Part shown: positions 51,301 through 61,427 of the stretch, piece by piece
How positions within the stretch are numbered: the first letter of the stretch is position 1
How the letters are laid out: the number at the start of each line of letters is the position of its first letter
Source of the DNA: Flaveria trinervia
Lineage: Eukaryota; Streptophyta; Magnoliopsida; Asterales; Asteraceae
NCBI GenBank assembly: GCA_025506515.1
Contig: CM046456.1
Location: forward strand, 68,277,159-68,341,158
Length of the DNA stretch: 64,000 nt
Reading direction: 5' to 3'
Program-made: the position numbers and the translations under genes
The notes under the pieces: generated by a model
Databases searched by the model: none
What the model was told of the DNA's origin: nothing
Seen by the model: only the letters and a program-made list of their open reading frames with translations

Positions 51301-51363
51301 TTGCAACGTCTTCGTGTGCTGAGTTCAGTATGGTCCGCTCGTTTTGTGACCCCACTAAGTTAA
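48334..51363 (+). CDS. TGA-class bZIP transcription factor (TGA3/TGA7 clade), 8 coding exons
   Basis: Exons: 48334-48495, 48835-48906, 49002-49061, 49141-49218, 49318-49381, 49497-49767, 50037-50261, 51208-51363; all introns are GT-AG and phases match. About 363 residues, the family's usual size. The N-terminus has RRMGIYDPLQQISMW. The basic region AQNREAARKSRLRKK is in exon 3 (residues about 83-97) and the zipper AYVQQLE...LEQELERARRQ in exon 4. The DOG1/TGA domain from exon 6 has FEMEYDLW, DVFYLLNGLWRTP and, across a frame break, WIGGFRPSELL; then LRQSCEQAEEALSQGMDKLQQ and ADHLREQTLQQMYQIL...LLALGEYLQRLR. The INSGIATFEMEY-type sequence favours clade III. It binds TGACG elements and partners NPR1-type coactivators (family knowledge). 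One T appears missing in TTCTTTCAG near 49725-49729; adding it restores exon 6 to the length that fits the phases. A 5' UTR exon ending at about 47658 (CACAG|GTCAGC) with acceptor near 48318 is possible. Confidence 0.92.
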
Positions 51364-51817
51364 TTCCATAAATCAGATCTTTCGAGTTTTTCTTATCTTA
51401 AATTAGCAAACCTTAGAGGTATTCACTAGCAACTTTCTCATTTAATATGCTTATAATGGTGTTCCGGTAGGGAAATGTAAATATAATCTGTAACATTGTG
51501 CATATACATATGTATACATGTATGTATGTATGTATACGCAGGAGATCGAGTTTATCTGTGTTATTCTATATTATCTCACATAAAGACATTGATTTTTGTA
51601 CTTATGTTTTAGTTTTAGGTTGTGTAAATAACAAGTGATTTTATAGGGAACTCTTTTTTTAAGAAAAAAAACACTCTAAAACACCAGAAATAAAGAAGGC
51701 AGCAGAGCCAAAACATTACATCAGTTACAGACACTGAAACTATAAGAAAACGACAATGTTGGATACTTAAGTTAACGAGAAAATTCTGACGGACATGACA
51801 ATATGAAAGTGAGTTTG

Positions 51818-52641
51818 TTAGCTTGTTGGAACATGATAAAATCTACCTCTACAGAAACATCTGTAAATGACAGGACATGACTCTGTCATTAGACACTTAT
51901 ATCCTATCATCACCCTTCGACATGGGAAACATGGTCCACACGCGTGTGAGCAATCTGGTATGTCTGATCCTGTCGGGAACAAGTCTGCAGTTTTTCTCTC
52001 CTGCAAAACATTCAAGAGTTTAGGTGTAATTCATAAGAGCAATCTGGTATTGTTTTCTTAAATGGTTACAGATCTCAAAGTCCTTACAGTCAAAGTAAAG
52101 GATTAAACTTGACAAACCTACCTTTAGGTGCTTATCAACTTGGTCGTCACCATAAGTAATTTTTTCTCTGTATATGACTGAAATACACAATACAGAACAG
52201 TGAGTAAAAAATAATAGCATCTTTCTCTTTCACAAATATAAGCTATACTGATATGAAATGACGATTTTGCCTTACAACGAAGAGAAAAAAGACCTCCACT
52301 ATAACTAATAATCATAAAAAGACACGTGCAATCAACGGGAATTTCTTTTTTATGAGAAACATGTTTTTATGTTTCTTTGAGTAGATGCATATCTAGAAAA
52401 TATGAAATGGCGATTTTACCCCTCGAATGATGAGGTTGAAGACTTTCACCATGGTTAAGTATCAAGAAAACAATAACACGAAAACACTTTCACAATGGTC
52501 AAGTACATGCAATGTATATATGAAGTGATAATTTTTGCCCTTACATTGCTCATGTTGAATACTTTCAACATTGTTAAGTACCATGAAAATAATTATGGTA
52601 AAAAGCCAAGTATGAAATTCAAGTGAATGGGTGTTCTTCAT
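51818..52641 (-). CDS. EPF2/EPFL7-type secreted cysteine-rich peptide (stomatal patterning), 3 exons
   Basis: Exon 1 is 52545-52641, exon 2 52122-52177, exon 3 51818-52000; donors GTAAGG and GTAGGT, acceptors TTTCAG and TTTGCAG, phases 1 and 0 match exactly. The product is 111 residues. Residues 1-25 are a signal peptide with core WLFTIIIFMVL. A short variable propeptide follows, then the mature domain: GSDIPDCSHACGPCFPCRR, then CLMTESCPVIYRCFCRGRFYHVP. All eight cysteines of the EPF fold are present. The YRCXCRGRXYHVP ending is that of EPF2 and EPFL7, not of EPF1 or stomagen. Family role: apoplastic ligand of ERECTA-family/TMM receptors that restrains entry into the stomatal lineage. It is convergent with TGA, 454 bp away. 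The frame is intact. Confidence 0.88.
52385..52585 (-). repeat. diverged tandem copies of the EPF exon 1 end within intron 1
   Basis: The exon 1 segment TACTTAACAATGTTGAAAG and following bases recurs in intron 1 as TACTTGACCATTGTGAAAG (about 52486-52506) and TACTTAACCATGGTGAAAG (about 52443-52463). The last copy continues CTTCAACC, parallel to ATTCAACA in the exon. Confidence 0.6.
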
Positions 52642-52766
52642 CCTCTAAACTCTTCTTTTCTCTTTTAGAGTTTTTCTCAAAGCAAAATTCAAGAAAGATG
52701 TGTATGATGAAGGTTAGAGAAACTGAAATTGGTCAAAAGTATGAAATAAGTTGTGTATATGTAATG

Positions 52767-52772
52767 TATATA
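52767..52772 (-). promoter_or_regulatory. candidate TATA box of the EPF gene
   Basis: On the minus strand CACTATATACATTAC lies about 126 nt upstream of ATG 52641, leaving a leader of about 95 nt. Confidence 0.45.
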
Positions 52773-53220
52773 GTGGGTTCATGTAATTAATGTTAGAGGC
52801 TACATTTGATGCACTTCACATGATTCTTGACCACAACCTTATTGCATTTGAAGCTGTCACATGTTATTGTGAGTTCTCCCACAATAGTTGGACTAAATAA
52901 ACATTAAAATAGAAATGATAAATGGTGGATTATTCTTGACTTACAGAGAACCATACATAATTTGACTGCATGGTTACCAGATGATAAAGCATTGGTAGGT
53001 GAATTGTGTAAATGAGGAATGTTAAACACTTAAATGAGTAATGTACACACTAAAAGCATTGATGACTATATACCCGTATACTATAAAGACAAGATCAGAT
53101 AATAATATAAAGAACTAGAAACACTACATACAAGACTAAAAAAAATCATTAATCTCGAAGACTCGAGTAGTTCCTTTCCATAAAGGGCGAAAGACACTAG
53201 GTGGGTCCTATAAGCTAACA
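52773..53220. other. intergenic, EPF promoter side
   Basis: No gene seen; presumably EPF upstream regulatory DNA. Confidence 0.45.
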
Positions 53221-53328
53221 TGGATAGAGATTGGATAGGTCTAGTGTGTCCCATATCCTCACTCTACCATCCACATAAGCCACATACTGAGTAGATCCTA
53301 GCCATGTCAAACATATCACACCATCCGA
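53221..53328 (-). pseudogene. WD40 repeat fragment, AAMP-like
   Basis: On the minus strand the reading SDGVICLTWLGSTQYVAYV, then DGRVRIWDTLD, is one blade of a WD40 propeller. The EGVTxLTW...GxVxIWDSL pattern fits the last repeats of plant AAMP-like WD40 proteins, with about three residues (usually TGC) missing before YVDG. The reading stops after about 36 residues and no other blades are found, so this is a relic. It sits 580 bp from the EPF gene. Confidence 0.6.
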
Positions 53329-54154
53329 CAATTTAAACAAAAAAATTACAATTTTAGCATGAAAATTGTTTACATATTACAACATAATAATATTTGTCTC
53401 CAAGCCTAACGAATAAGCTTTGGTTTGTATAATTAAAGTTACCAAAAGACATACCTCGTTTAAGCTACAAGATCAATTCTACTCAAAGAAACTAATCTAA
53501 TGATTATATGAGTATACATACATCTAGATATAGATATTGGTTCTAATAAGTTCAATATCACAAACAATTAGAGTTGTTAAAACCCAAGTGCAGTTTTATT
53601 GAATTAAACGAAAATAAGAGCTCCAGTTAAGAAAATGAAAAAAATAATCATTTCATAGTTAATTAAAACCACTAGCGAGAATACTAGCCACTAATAAAAT
53701 CTCTAAGGATTTGCAGAAAATGAAACAAGGTAAGACTAATATAATCAGAAACGAAATATACGAATTTCATTCCACTCTGAAGGTTTTTCTTTTACACTAT
53801 GGTTGGGGACATGAGGTTTACTAATTTGATACAAATAGTGTGGTATCTAATCGGATAAGGGTTTACTAAATCAGATTATTCTGATTTGTAAACCTTATGA
53901 CATTATTTGAAATTCGATTTGATGCAAATTGAAGTTAATTATATAAGATCTAAATTCTTTCAGGTCGGATCCAGAAAAGGACGAATAAACCAAATAACAA
54001 ATTTTTTGACTTTTTAGTTCTATTTTTTGGTTACTAAGATTTTAGTAATTTAGAATTACAATAGAAAATAGAAAAATACAATGTCTATTGGGCTTGCTGT
54101 AAACATAATGATAATTGGGTAATGTGTTTTGGGTTAGAAATAACATTTGGTTTA
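53329..54154. other. intergenic, no gene seen
   Basis: AT-rich sequence without open reading frames of note or recognised element ends. Confidence 0.5.
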
Positions 54155-54379
54155 GGGGTTGTTTGTTTAAGTCTGACTCGGTCAGATCTGAGTGTTTGGT
54201 TGGATACCCACTTACTAGAAAAAATCTCTTATTCTCTTATTAGGTCAGAGAAAATACAATCTCTGACTCAAGAAAATCCCCCCACCCCACTGCTCTTCGA
54301 TCTCTCCTTCCCTTCACCTTTAACTCGCCGGACGTTGATGGTTTAGGCGAGAGGATAAAGGCAGTAGGACCATCGATTT

Positions 54380-54935
54380 TATCCGTACCCGATTAACCCG
54401 CCCGACCCGATCTCAATAGTACCCGAAAAAACCGACCCGAACAATCCGTTACCCTAACACCCGAAAAACGATTAAACCGATTCTTATTCGGGTCGGTTTC
54501 GGATAAACTTTCAAATCTCAAAAACCCGAATAACCCGAGCCGATTAACCCGAAATCCGAATAACCCGATCAACCCATATTATAATTAAGTAAATTTAGAT
54601 GTATACACTTGTTTAGATTGTCCAAATTGATCAAATTATTTGTATATAAATATATACTTAAGCACAATTTATAAATTATAGAAGTAAACTAATTTAAATC
54701 CACTAGTATTATAAGATTTGAAATGAAAACTCACTAAAATCTATTAAATTGAGTCTATTGTTTAATACCCAAAACCTGACCCGAACAACCTGTTATCCAA
54801 ACAACCTGAAACCGATTAAACCGATTGTTATTCGGGTCGGGTTTCGGGTAGACTTTCAACGTTGAAAAACCCGAATAACCCAAATCGATTAAACCGAAAC
54901 CCGATTAACTTACCCGATCAACACCCCTAAAAGGC
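54380..54935. repeat. CCCGA-rich dispersed repeat, two related blocks
   Basis: Blocks at 54380-54590 and 54770-54935 share CGATTAAACCGATTNTTATTCGGGTCGG and AAAAACCCGAATAACCC stretches around an AT-rich core. The right end, ATCAACACCCCTAA, is typical of a common plant MITE-like repeat. Not telomeric (unit is not TTTAGGG). Confidence 0.5.
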
Positions 54936-55748
54936 GGTCTTTTAGGGTCTGGTGGTGTTCGACTGTTCATATCATTCCAACTCGTGCTTTGGGTGACGAG
55001 TTCATATCGTTCATGGTCATGGTTCTCATCGGCCTCCCCTCCTGCTCGAACTCACCGGCATCGCCTTCAGCTCAAACTCGTAGGCCTACACAGGTACGTC
55101 TTCTTCGCACCGTTGCACCCCTACTACAAGTTCTGGCCTTCGGGGACCCTCGATTGTTTAGTGGGGACTTTCAGGTCTTCGAGGACCTTCGATTGGTTGT
55201 TTTAGGGACCTTCGCACTATATGATTCATGGTTTTAGAAAGCATGGTTTTGTTGAACCTCTGTTGATATTTGGTTGATGCTGCAGTTAATTTCATCCCAA
55301 ATGGAAAATACTTGTACGAATTGGTTGGGCTTTTACTAGAAGTTATATGATGTTGTAGTTAATTTCACAATGTGTATCTATGAATGACAACATGTATGAT
55401 GCTGGAGTTTGAAATAATTGTGAATTCCAAATGCTTGTGAAGATGTATGAATTTATTTAAAATATGGGAATATGTTGCTTCAGTTTTTATGCAAATGAGG
55501 TTTCTACTATGTTTGATACCTTACTTGCTTCAATTTTTATGCAAATGTGCTTGTTACTTATAGTTGCTTTCTTTTCCAAATGATCTGAAACAATTGGTTT
55601 GCAGTTCTGATTCGTTAAAATGGGATATGGTTTTAGGGTATGTTTGTATTTGATTATTCGATCTGGTTGTGGTTGAATCTTATATTGATATGGTTAATTC
55701 TTCTAATTTTTATAATACATGTTATAACTGATAACTTCTTCTAAAGAA

Positions 55749-56011
55749 ATGATTGAAAAAAAGATTAGGATTAATTGGAAGCAAGAAAGAGTTGAGAAAA
55801 CCTTTCTAGAATCATGTATTCATGAAATTACACTTCATAAACGTGAGGGTAGTAGTCTAAAAGTGATTTCAATGAGAATATTTTTTTTGGAGAAATGCAA
55901 GAGGAAAGTGATGGCCAGTCTGTTCATGACATGGAATGGGGCTCACAAGGCATTGATCATATGACTAATTTGCGTGACGAGATAACAACTCAACTAATGT
56001 CAAATGCTTGA
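55749..56011 (+). pseudogene. Myb/SANT-like domain start joined to HARBI1-like transposase tail (deletion relic)
   Basis: Frame 1 gives IRINWKQERVEKTFLESCIH then EITLHKREGSSLK, the opening of the plant Myb/SANT-like domain (usually followed by W and a second helix; lost here). From about 55894 a different frame reads EMQEESDGQSVHDMEWGS and DHMTNLRDEITTQLM to a TGA at 56011, resembling the acidic C-terminal end of PIF/Harbinger (ALP1-like) transposases. PIF/Harbinger elements carry these as two separate genes, so an internal deletion most likely fused their ends. The Myb part is well supported; the tail less so. Confidence 0.5.
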
Positions 56012-56326
56012 ACCAAAAATTGTACGCAAATTATTACTTTCTACTTGGATTTAGTATGTTTTCAAGAATAATTTATGTGTAATTTGGATAATATGGTTTT
56101 TATTTTTTTATAATTATTCATAATTAGGAGTTGTAACTAAACAAATAAATTATATTCAACAAGAAGTAATTCAGATGGGTAAAATAGTAATTTTACAAAG
56201 TCATTTAGATATCCAACCAAACAGACTTAAAACTGGCTTAGCACTTATTGGTTCAAACATCTTAATGATTCAGACATCTAATTAGTTCAACACTTACCCA
56301 TTCAAAAGTTACCAAACAACACCTTA

Positions 56327-57227
56327 GTTGGATATCCGAATAATGTAAATAATATGAATTTAAAAGTTTTGTTACTTAAAATCGAACTGAAATCCAAATA
56401 AGAAATTCAGATTCCAATAATAACTAACTTGAATATTGTATTCAAATCGGTATTTTCTAGTTTCAGTTTGGATTACATGAATTTTAGATTTCAAATCTTT
56501 TCCCACTTATAGTCAGGTTGAAGTAAACTAATTATGATAGCAGAATTAGAAGTTAAATAATATGAGTTACTCTTAAAAGAATATAAAAACAATCTAATTT
56601 ACAAATGCTAGTATCAGAAAATGCAACTTCAAACCAATCCCAAACACGAGCGTTTATACAAATATTTGATAACCTTTATACATATGTAAAATCATAGGGT
56701 GTGTAAGAAAAACTTAAGTGTTGCTTGTTTTTTCTACAGTAAAATATCTGTAGTCTGCGAATCACATTTGCAGATATTTATAAGAGAACAGAAAGACCAA
56801 ATCTTTTGCAATCTGCAACAAGAAAATTGTTTGTGTTTTTAACGTCTGGAGACTGTTAAAATCAACTTATAGTGGTATACGACGGTGTTGGTTGGTGTTG
56901 GTGATGGTAGATGGTGGGCGGTGGTGGATGGCGGTGATGGTGGAGGACACTGGCGGTGGTGGATGGCGGTGATGTGGAGGACACTGGCGGTGGTGGATGA
57001 TGGTTTGGTGTTTAATCCTCTGTAGACTTTAGAGAATGTAGAAGTGATTGTGTCAAGTTTATACAAGATCTCGTACAGACATTTTTTAATAAAAAAATCT
57101 TCCAAAAAACAAACACACTGCAGATCTTAATGTCTGCACTTTGTTTGTGTGACACAAACAAAAGAGGTGAGAGAGATTTTCTGAAAAAACTAATACAAAT
57201 TTTTCATTTTTTAAATTAAACATAATA
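56327..57227. other. intergenic with a short minisatellite
   Basis: A GGCGGTGGTGGATGGCGGTG unit of about 38 bp is repeated 2-3 times at 56917-57000. The open stretch 56839-57105 (-) is a Thr/Pro/His-rich artefact of this repeat. Confidence 0.55.
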
Positions 57228-57994
57228 CTAAGGTTTTATTTAATTTGCCATTTCAATCCAAATTTTTTTGTTATTTTAGTCATTGTAGTTTACCAGATGC
57301 AGTATTTTCATCCACTTCACTAACTCCATTAAAATCTAGTCTTTTTTAATATTCTAATTATCTAATTAAAATAAATTAATTAATCAAAATTCAATTAAAA
57401 CTTAAAAAAATATAAAGCGACTAGTGAGACTGGACGCTTCGATTTAAAATCTTCGATTAAATCTAACTCATGTTGTTCGATTTATGTATGCATTGAATTT
57501 TCAATTAATTTTCATATTTTGTTCTAACGTGTACATTTATTCAATGAAGGTCTACTATGGGATTGTTGTCATGTTTTGTTTGATTGAATTATACTATTTG
57601 TCACGATATATGATAACAACAAAGCTCAATCAAACAAAATATGATAACAATAGATCTCAATCGAACAGTGATGCATTTCGAACAAAACATGAATATCAAT
57701 TGAAATCTCACAGCAGATTTCAATTGAACAAAATGAGTTAGACTTAATCGAAAGTTTTAAATCGAAGGGTCTGGTCTCACTAGGCGCTTCATATGTTTTT
57801 TTAGTTTTAACTAAATATTAATTGACTATTTTATTTTAAATGGGTAATTAAGGTGTTGAAAAATAACCCTCATATTTGATAGAAATCTTAACGGAGTTAG
57901 TGAAATGAATGCAAATGACAATATTTGATAAACAACGTTGACTGAAATGATAATTTTTTTTAAAACTGAAATGTTAAATTCAATAAAACCTTAG
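57228..57994. mobile_element. long foldback (inverted repeat) element, 767 bp
   Basis: The left arm starts CTAAGGTTTTATTTAATTT and the right arm ends AATTCAATAAAACCTTAG. The arms stay complementary for roughly 330 bp: CACTTCACTAACTCC near 57316 against GGAGTTAGTGAAATG near 57894; CTAGTGAGACTGGACGCTTC near 57420 against GGTCTGGTCTCACTAGGCGC near 57767; TTCGATTAAATCTAACTCAT near 57452 against ATGAGTTAGACTTAATCGA near 57733. There is almost no unpaired centre. The open stretch 57484-57741 is within it and not a gene. No clear target duplication. Confidence 0.75.
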
Positions 57995-58098
57995 GGATAA
58001 AAATGACATTTCACTCTTTTTTTTTCATTTTCTTTTTTTTTACTCACTCATTTTTAAACCGTAACCACCTTCTGTGCCTGTAATGCAATCTAGCAACG

Positions 58099-59260
58099 AT
58101 GTTCATCCTCCATCGCCACCTCCATCTCCGGCGAGAGCTTCTCTCAATCCACCACCACCACCACCACCACCACCACCATCACCACCACAGATCCCACCAT
58201 CTCTATTCAACATCCACAAAACCACCACCAATCATACACGAATCAACAAGAGCCCAATTCATCAACTACCTCATCAACACCCTCGGATTCTCCAAAGACT
58301 CCGCCATTTCATCCTCCTCAAAGTACGCCGCCTCTTCACCACTCGAAACTGCGATTCAGTCCTTCAAACCCTCAAAGATAGCGGCTTTACTACCGATCAG
58401 ATCAAAGACATCGTTACATCTGTCCCCAAGGTTCTCTTATACAAAGCCAACGAAACCCTAGAGCCCAAACTTAGGGTTTTTCTTAAAGTCGGAATGTCCA
58501 CTTCGGATCTTGTGAGTCTTCTTAAGAGAACCCTAATATGTTTGAATTAGGGCTGGACTCGCGAATTGTGCCTACTATTGATTACCTCAGGATGCTCGTA
58601 GGGAGTGATGAGAAAGTGGTGGAGATTATCAACAGATCCAAGTGGTTGTTTTCGTCGTCTGTTGCGTTGAAGATGTATTCTTCTAATGTGATGTTGTTGC
58701 AGAGTTTTGGGTTTTCTAATGAGCAGATTGGGAAGTTTGTTCATAAGAATGCTATGCATTTTACTCAGCAGCCCGAGTGGCTTACGAGTAAGATGAATTG
58801 GGTCGAGAGTAAGATGGGGATTCTGCGTGATTCGAATGAGTTCTTTCGTTGTTTTTATGCAATCGCGTCGAATAGTATCTCCAATATGGAGAAGAAGATT
58901 GAAGTTTACAAGAGTTTTGGGTTTAGTGATGCTGAGTTATGTATGTTGTTTAAGAATCAGCCTCACTGCTTCGCATTAGCAGAGGACACAATTCGCGATA
59001 AGTTAAGCTTTTTTATGAATGAGCTTGGGTACACGCCTTCTTATTTAGTTACTTGCCCTAGTCTTTTTTCGTTAAGTTTGGAGAAACGAGTGAAACCGAG
59101 GAATGAAGTCTTGAAGATTTTGAAAGAGAGAATGCTGTTAGGGAGCAAACCGCTCATCACGCTTGTTAATTATCCAGAATTAAGATTTCGAGACTTTTTG
59201 CGCCGTTATGAGGATGAGATTCCTAGCTTGTATGAAACATATGTCAGTAGCATTAGGTGA
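58099..59260 (+). CDS. organellar mTERF-family protein 2, frame broken twice by single bases
   Basis: This intronless gene encodes about 387 residues. The start at ATG 58099 gives MFILHRHLHLRREL, a basic presequence suited to organelle import, followed by 13 consecutive His encoded by a CAC run. Then FINYLINTLGFSKDSA, DSVLQTLKDSGFTTDQIKDI, LEPKLRVFLKVGMSTSDLV, and a long C-terminal part with mTERF helices (LFKNQPHCFALAEDTIRDKL, YLVTCPSLFSLSLEKRVKPR). The frame shifts at about 58347 (an A missing: CTCGAAACTGC) and at about 58527 (an A missing: AAGAGAACCC). Each repair in principle rejoins collinear family sequence, so sequence error is more likely than decay. It has the same length and architecture as mTERF 1 and 3. 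Confidence 0.85.
58149..58188 (+). repeat. (CCA)n microsatellite in the mTERF 2 presequence
   Basis: About 13 CAC/CCA units translate as poly-His in the gene frame (poly-Pro in the adjacent frame). Confidence 0.9.
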
Positions 59261-61345
59261 AATCATACCCGTTGTTTTGTTCTAGTGTTAGGACATATAA
59301 TAAGCATTTGATGATTTGATAAGATTAAAGCTTGGGTTCCTCTGCACATTATATTACCATGCTTCTAAAGAAGAATTGAAGATTATCTTGTGTTTTTTGA
59401 TATAGATGGCTTTTTATGTTAGTTTTGAATATTGTATTTGTTCATAAATCATAGTTGTGTAATAACTTTCTGTTTCTTGAAAGTTAATAATACACATTAT
59501 GTGGTAATTTCCTTTGATGTGTCATAGGAAAGTTGACAATAAATACTTTGGAAATAGCCAGTACTGTTACAAAGTTTTCCTGCAAGTTACTGAGATGAAT
59601 CTGTTTATTATTGTTTTATTTAGTATCTGTTTCTTGATTCTTTTAGATATAATGATTGCATATGATATCAATGAACCTTTATTTCTTTCATCCTATCACA
59701 GAACCTTGTTTACAGATTGACAGTTTGGAAAAAGCCAATAATGCTACAAGTTAGTGACATGAATATGCTTATTATTGTTACATTTGGGGTTCATATCACC
59801 ATTCTTTTGGAAAGGATGAACGCGTATTTGTGTTATATTGTGGTGGATGGATGTGTGCATCACCACATTGTATCATATGTTTACGATACATGAAGGTCTG
59901 CAATCATGTGTATTATATACAAAAGCGGGCGCTTATGACAAAAGCGACAACTACATGAAACTTATCCGAATAAAAATTCATATGTCAGAATTCAAAAACA
60001 TAAACTTAGAATTGTATTGAGTTTGATTCTAGATCAAATGTGGTAATACAACAGTCTACAGACCCTCTTAATATAAGACATTGGGAATAAGAGTTTGAGT
60101 AAACTTTGTTTTTATTTTTTGTGATTTAATTCAAATAATGTTTGTTCCCTTGAAGATTTTAAATTTTTTTCCTCCTGAGATTGGTAATTTGTTTTAACTA
60201 ACTCCATTCTATTAATACTATTAGATTTTTTTTGTTTATAGGTAAGGGATTTTTGGTTATTTCAATACAATGACCAATTGTGTAATGTTCTCAAACTAAT
60301 AAAAAGGGACTTGTGTGTTATTAGTGAAATCTAATGGACTGAAGTGGCACACAAGGTATAAATCCTAAACCCCGATCCCACCTTTCATCTTCATCTTCTT
60401 CACTAATATCCGAACCCTAACCCCTTACACCACTGGCACCACCTACTGTCCACTTCGACAAGTATGTAACAACCACCGTCATCATATTCACAAACCTTTG
60501 ATGAATATGGAACAATCACCACTCCCCCACCGAACCCAAGTTGAAGTTTCCAACCCAATCAACATCTATATAAGCTTGGTAATTTACAAATTAATGTATT
60601 TGGTGTGGATTCAACAAGCTCAAAGGCCAACTAATAAATAAACATGTATGCACAAACTATACACACACTACCAAGCAAGTAATAGGCATGATACATTAAA
60701 AAAAATTAAAAATTCGTCAACCACTTAGACTCACGCAATCAATATTTATTAATAACTACTCCATGCCATCAAGATATTAACAAACTTACACAAATGTAAT
60801 GTAAATCAAGTGACTGAATATCGTGAAAATAACACCATGAATATAACAATACAATTCAAATCAAGTGAATTGTACTTTATCTATGAACTCTCAACATCAA
60901 AACTTCATCATCAATTTGGCTAATATTTGCACAAAATCCCTTGCAACTAACCACTTCATGCATAATGCTTGTCAATTTTTACACCCCAAAGGTTTGGTGT
61001 TACACATGAGGTTTCCAAAGCAGCATCACCGGTTGTGAAGATCGAAAAGAAAAGAAACTGTTATTTTAATAAAAGATAAATAATCATACAGATATAAAAT
61101 GGGTATTTGAGATTGATTTTTGAAAATTCTTTTTAACTTTTGAAAATAAGATAAGTTAAAAAGAAGTAAAATTATGTTTGGATAAAGATGAAGATGTAAG
61201 AAGAAAAAAGAGTTTTGAAAAGTTATAAATTCTAATTCTCAAAACTAATTTTTAAAAGTTTAAATAATCAATCCCAAATATGACCGTAAGTTCTCATCGA
61301 CATAAAAAATGAAAATAATTATGTAAGTGATTGTTTTTAACTTTT
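59261..61345. other. intergenic between mTERF 2 and mTERF 3
   Basis: No gene seen; the first few hundred bases probably hold the mTERF 2 3' UTR. Open stretches at 59514 and 59838 lack family features. Confidence 0.5.
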
Positions 61346-61353
61346 TATATAAA
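61346..61353 (+). promoter_or_regulatory. TATA box of mTERF gene 3
   Basis: TATATAAA lies 82 nt upstream of ATG 61428. Predicted initiation near 61378 would leave the out-of-frame ATG at 61382 too close to the cap to be used efficiently. Confidence 0.5.
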
Positions 61354-61427
61354 TTTTGTTTTTACCTCTTAGGAATATCAAATGATCAAAATCCCAATTA
61401 ATGGTCTCCGACTGAGTCTCCACAACA

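Larger units (their letters stand above)
54155..56323 (+). mobile_element. PIF/Harbinger-type element, internally deleted
   Basis: The left end GGGGTTGTTTGTTTAAGTCTG and right end (reverse complement) GGTGTTGTTTGG form short TIRs, flanked by TTA on both sides (54152-54154, 56324-56326); this is the PIF/Harbinger target duplication. GTTTAAGTCTG and TGTTTGGTTGGAT near the left end recur inverted near 56205-56230. The interior encodes a Myb/SANT-like fragment and then a transposase-tail-like fragment (separate entry). A nested repeat of CCCGA-rich sequence lies at 54380-54935. Confidence 0.65.

Noticed and set aside
51867..52061. 64-codon plus-strand open stretch
   Set aside because: Antisense to EPF exon 3; the minus strand holds the cysteine pattern.
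54380..54935. Interstitial telomere repeat
   Set aside because: The CCCGAA-type units do not match TTTAGGG/CCCTAAA; it fits a dispersed MITE-like repeat.
55749..55964. Functional Myb gene
   Set aside because: The domain stops after its first helix and is joined out of frame to other sequence inside a transposon.
57484..57741. 85-codon open stretch
   Set aside because: Lies across the centre of the foldback element; its residues reflect inverted repeat sequence.
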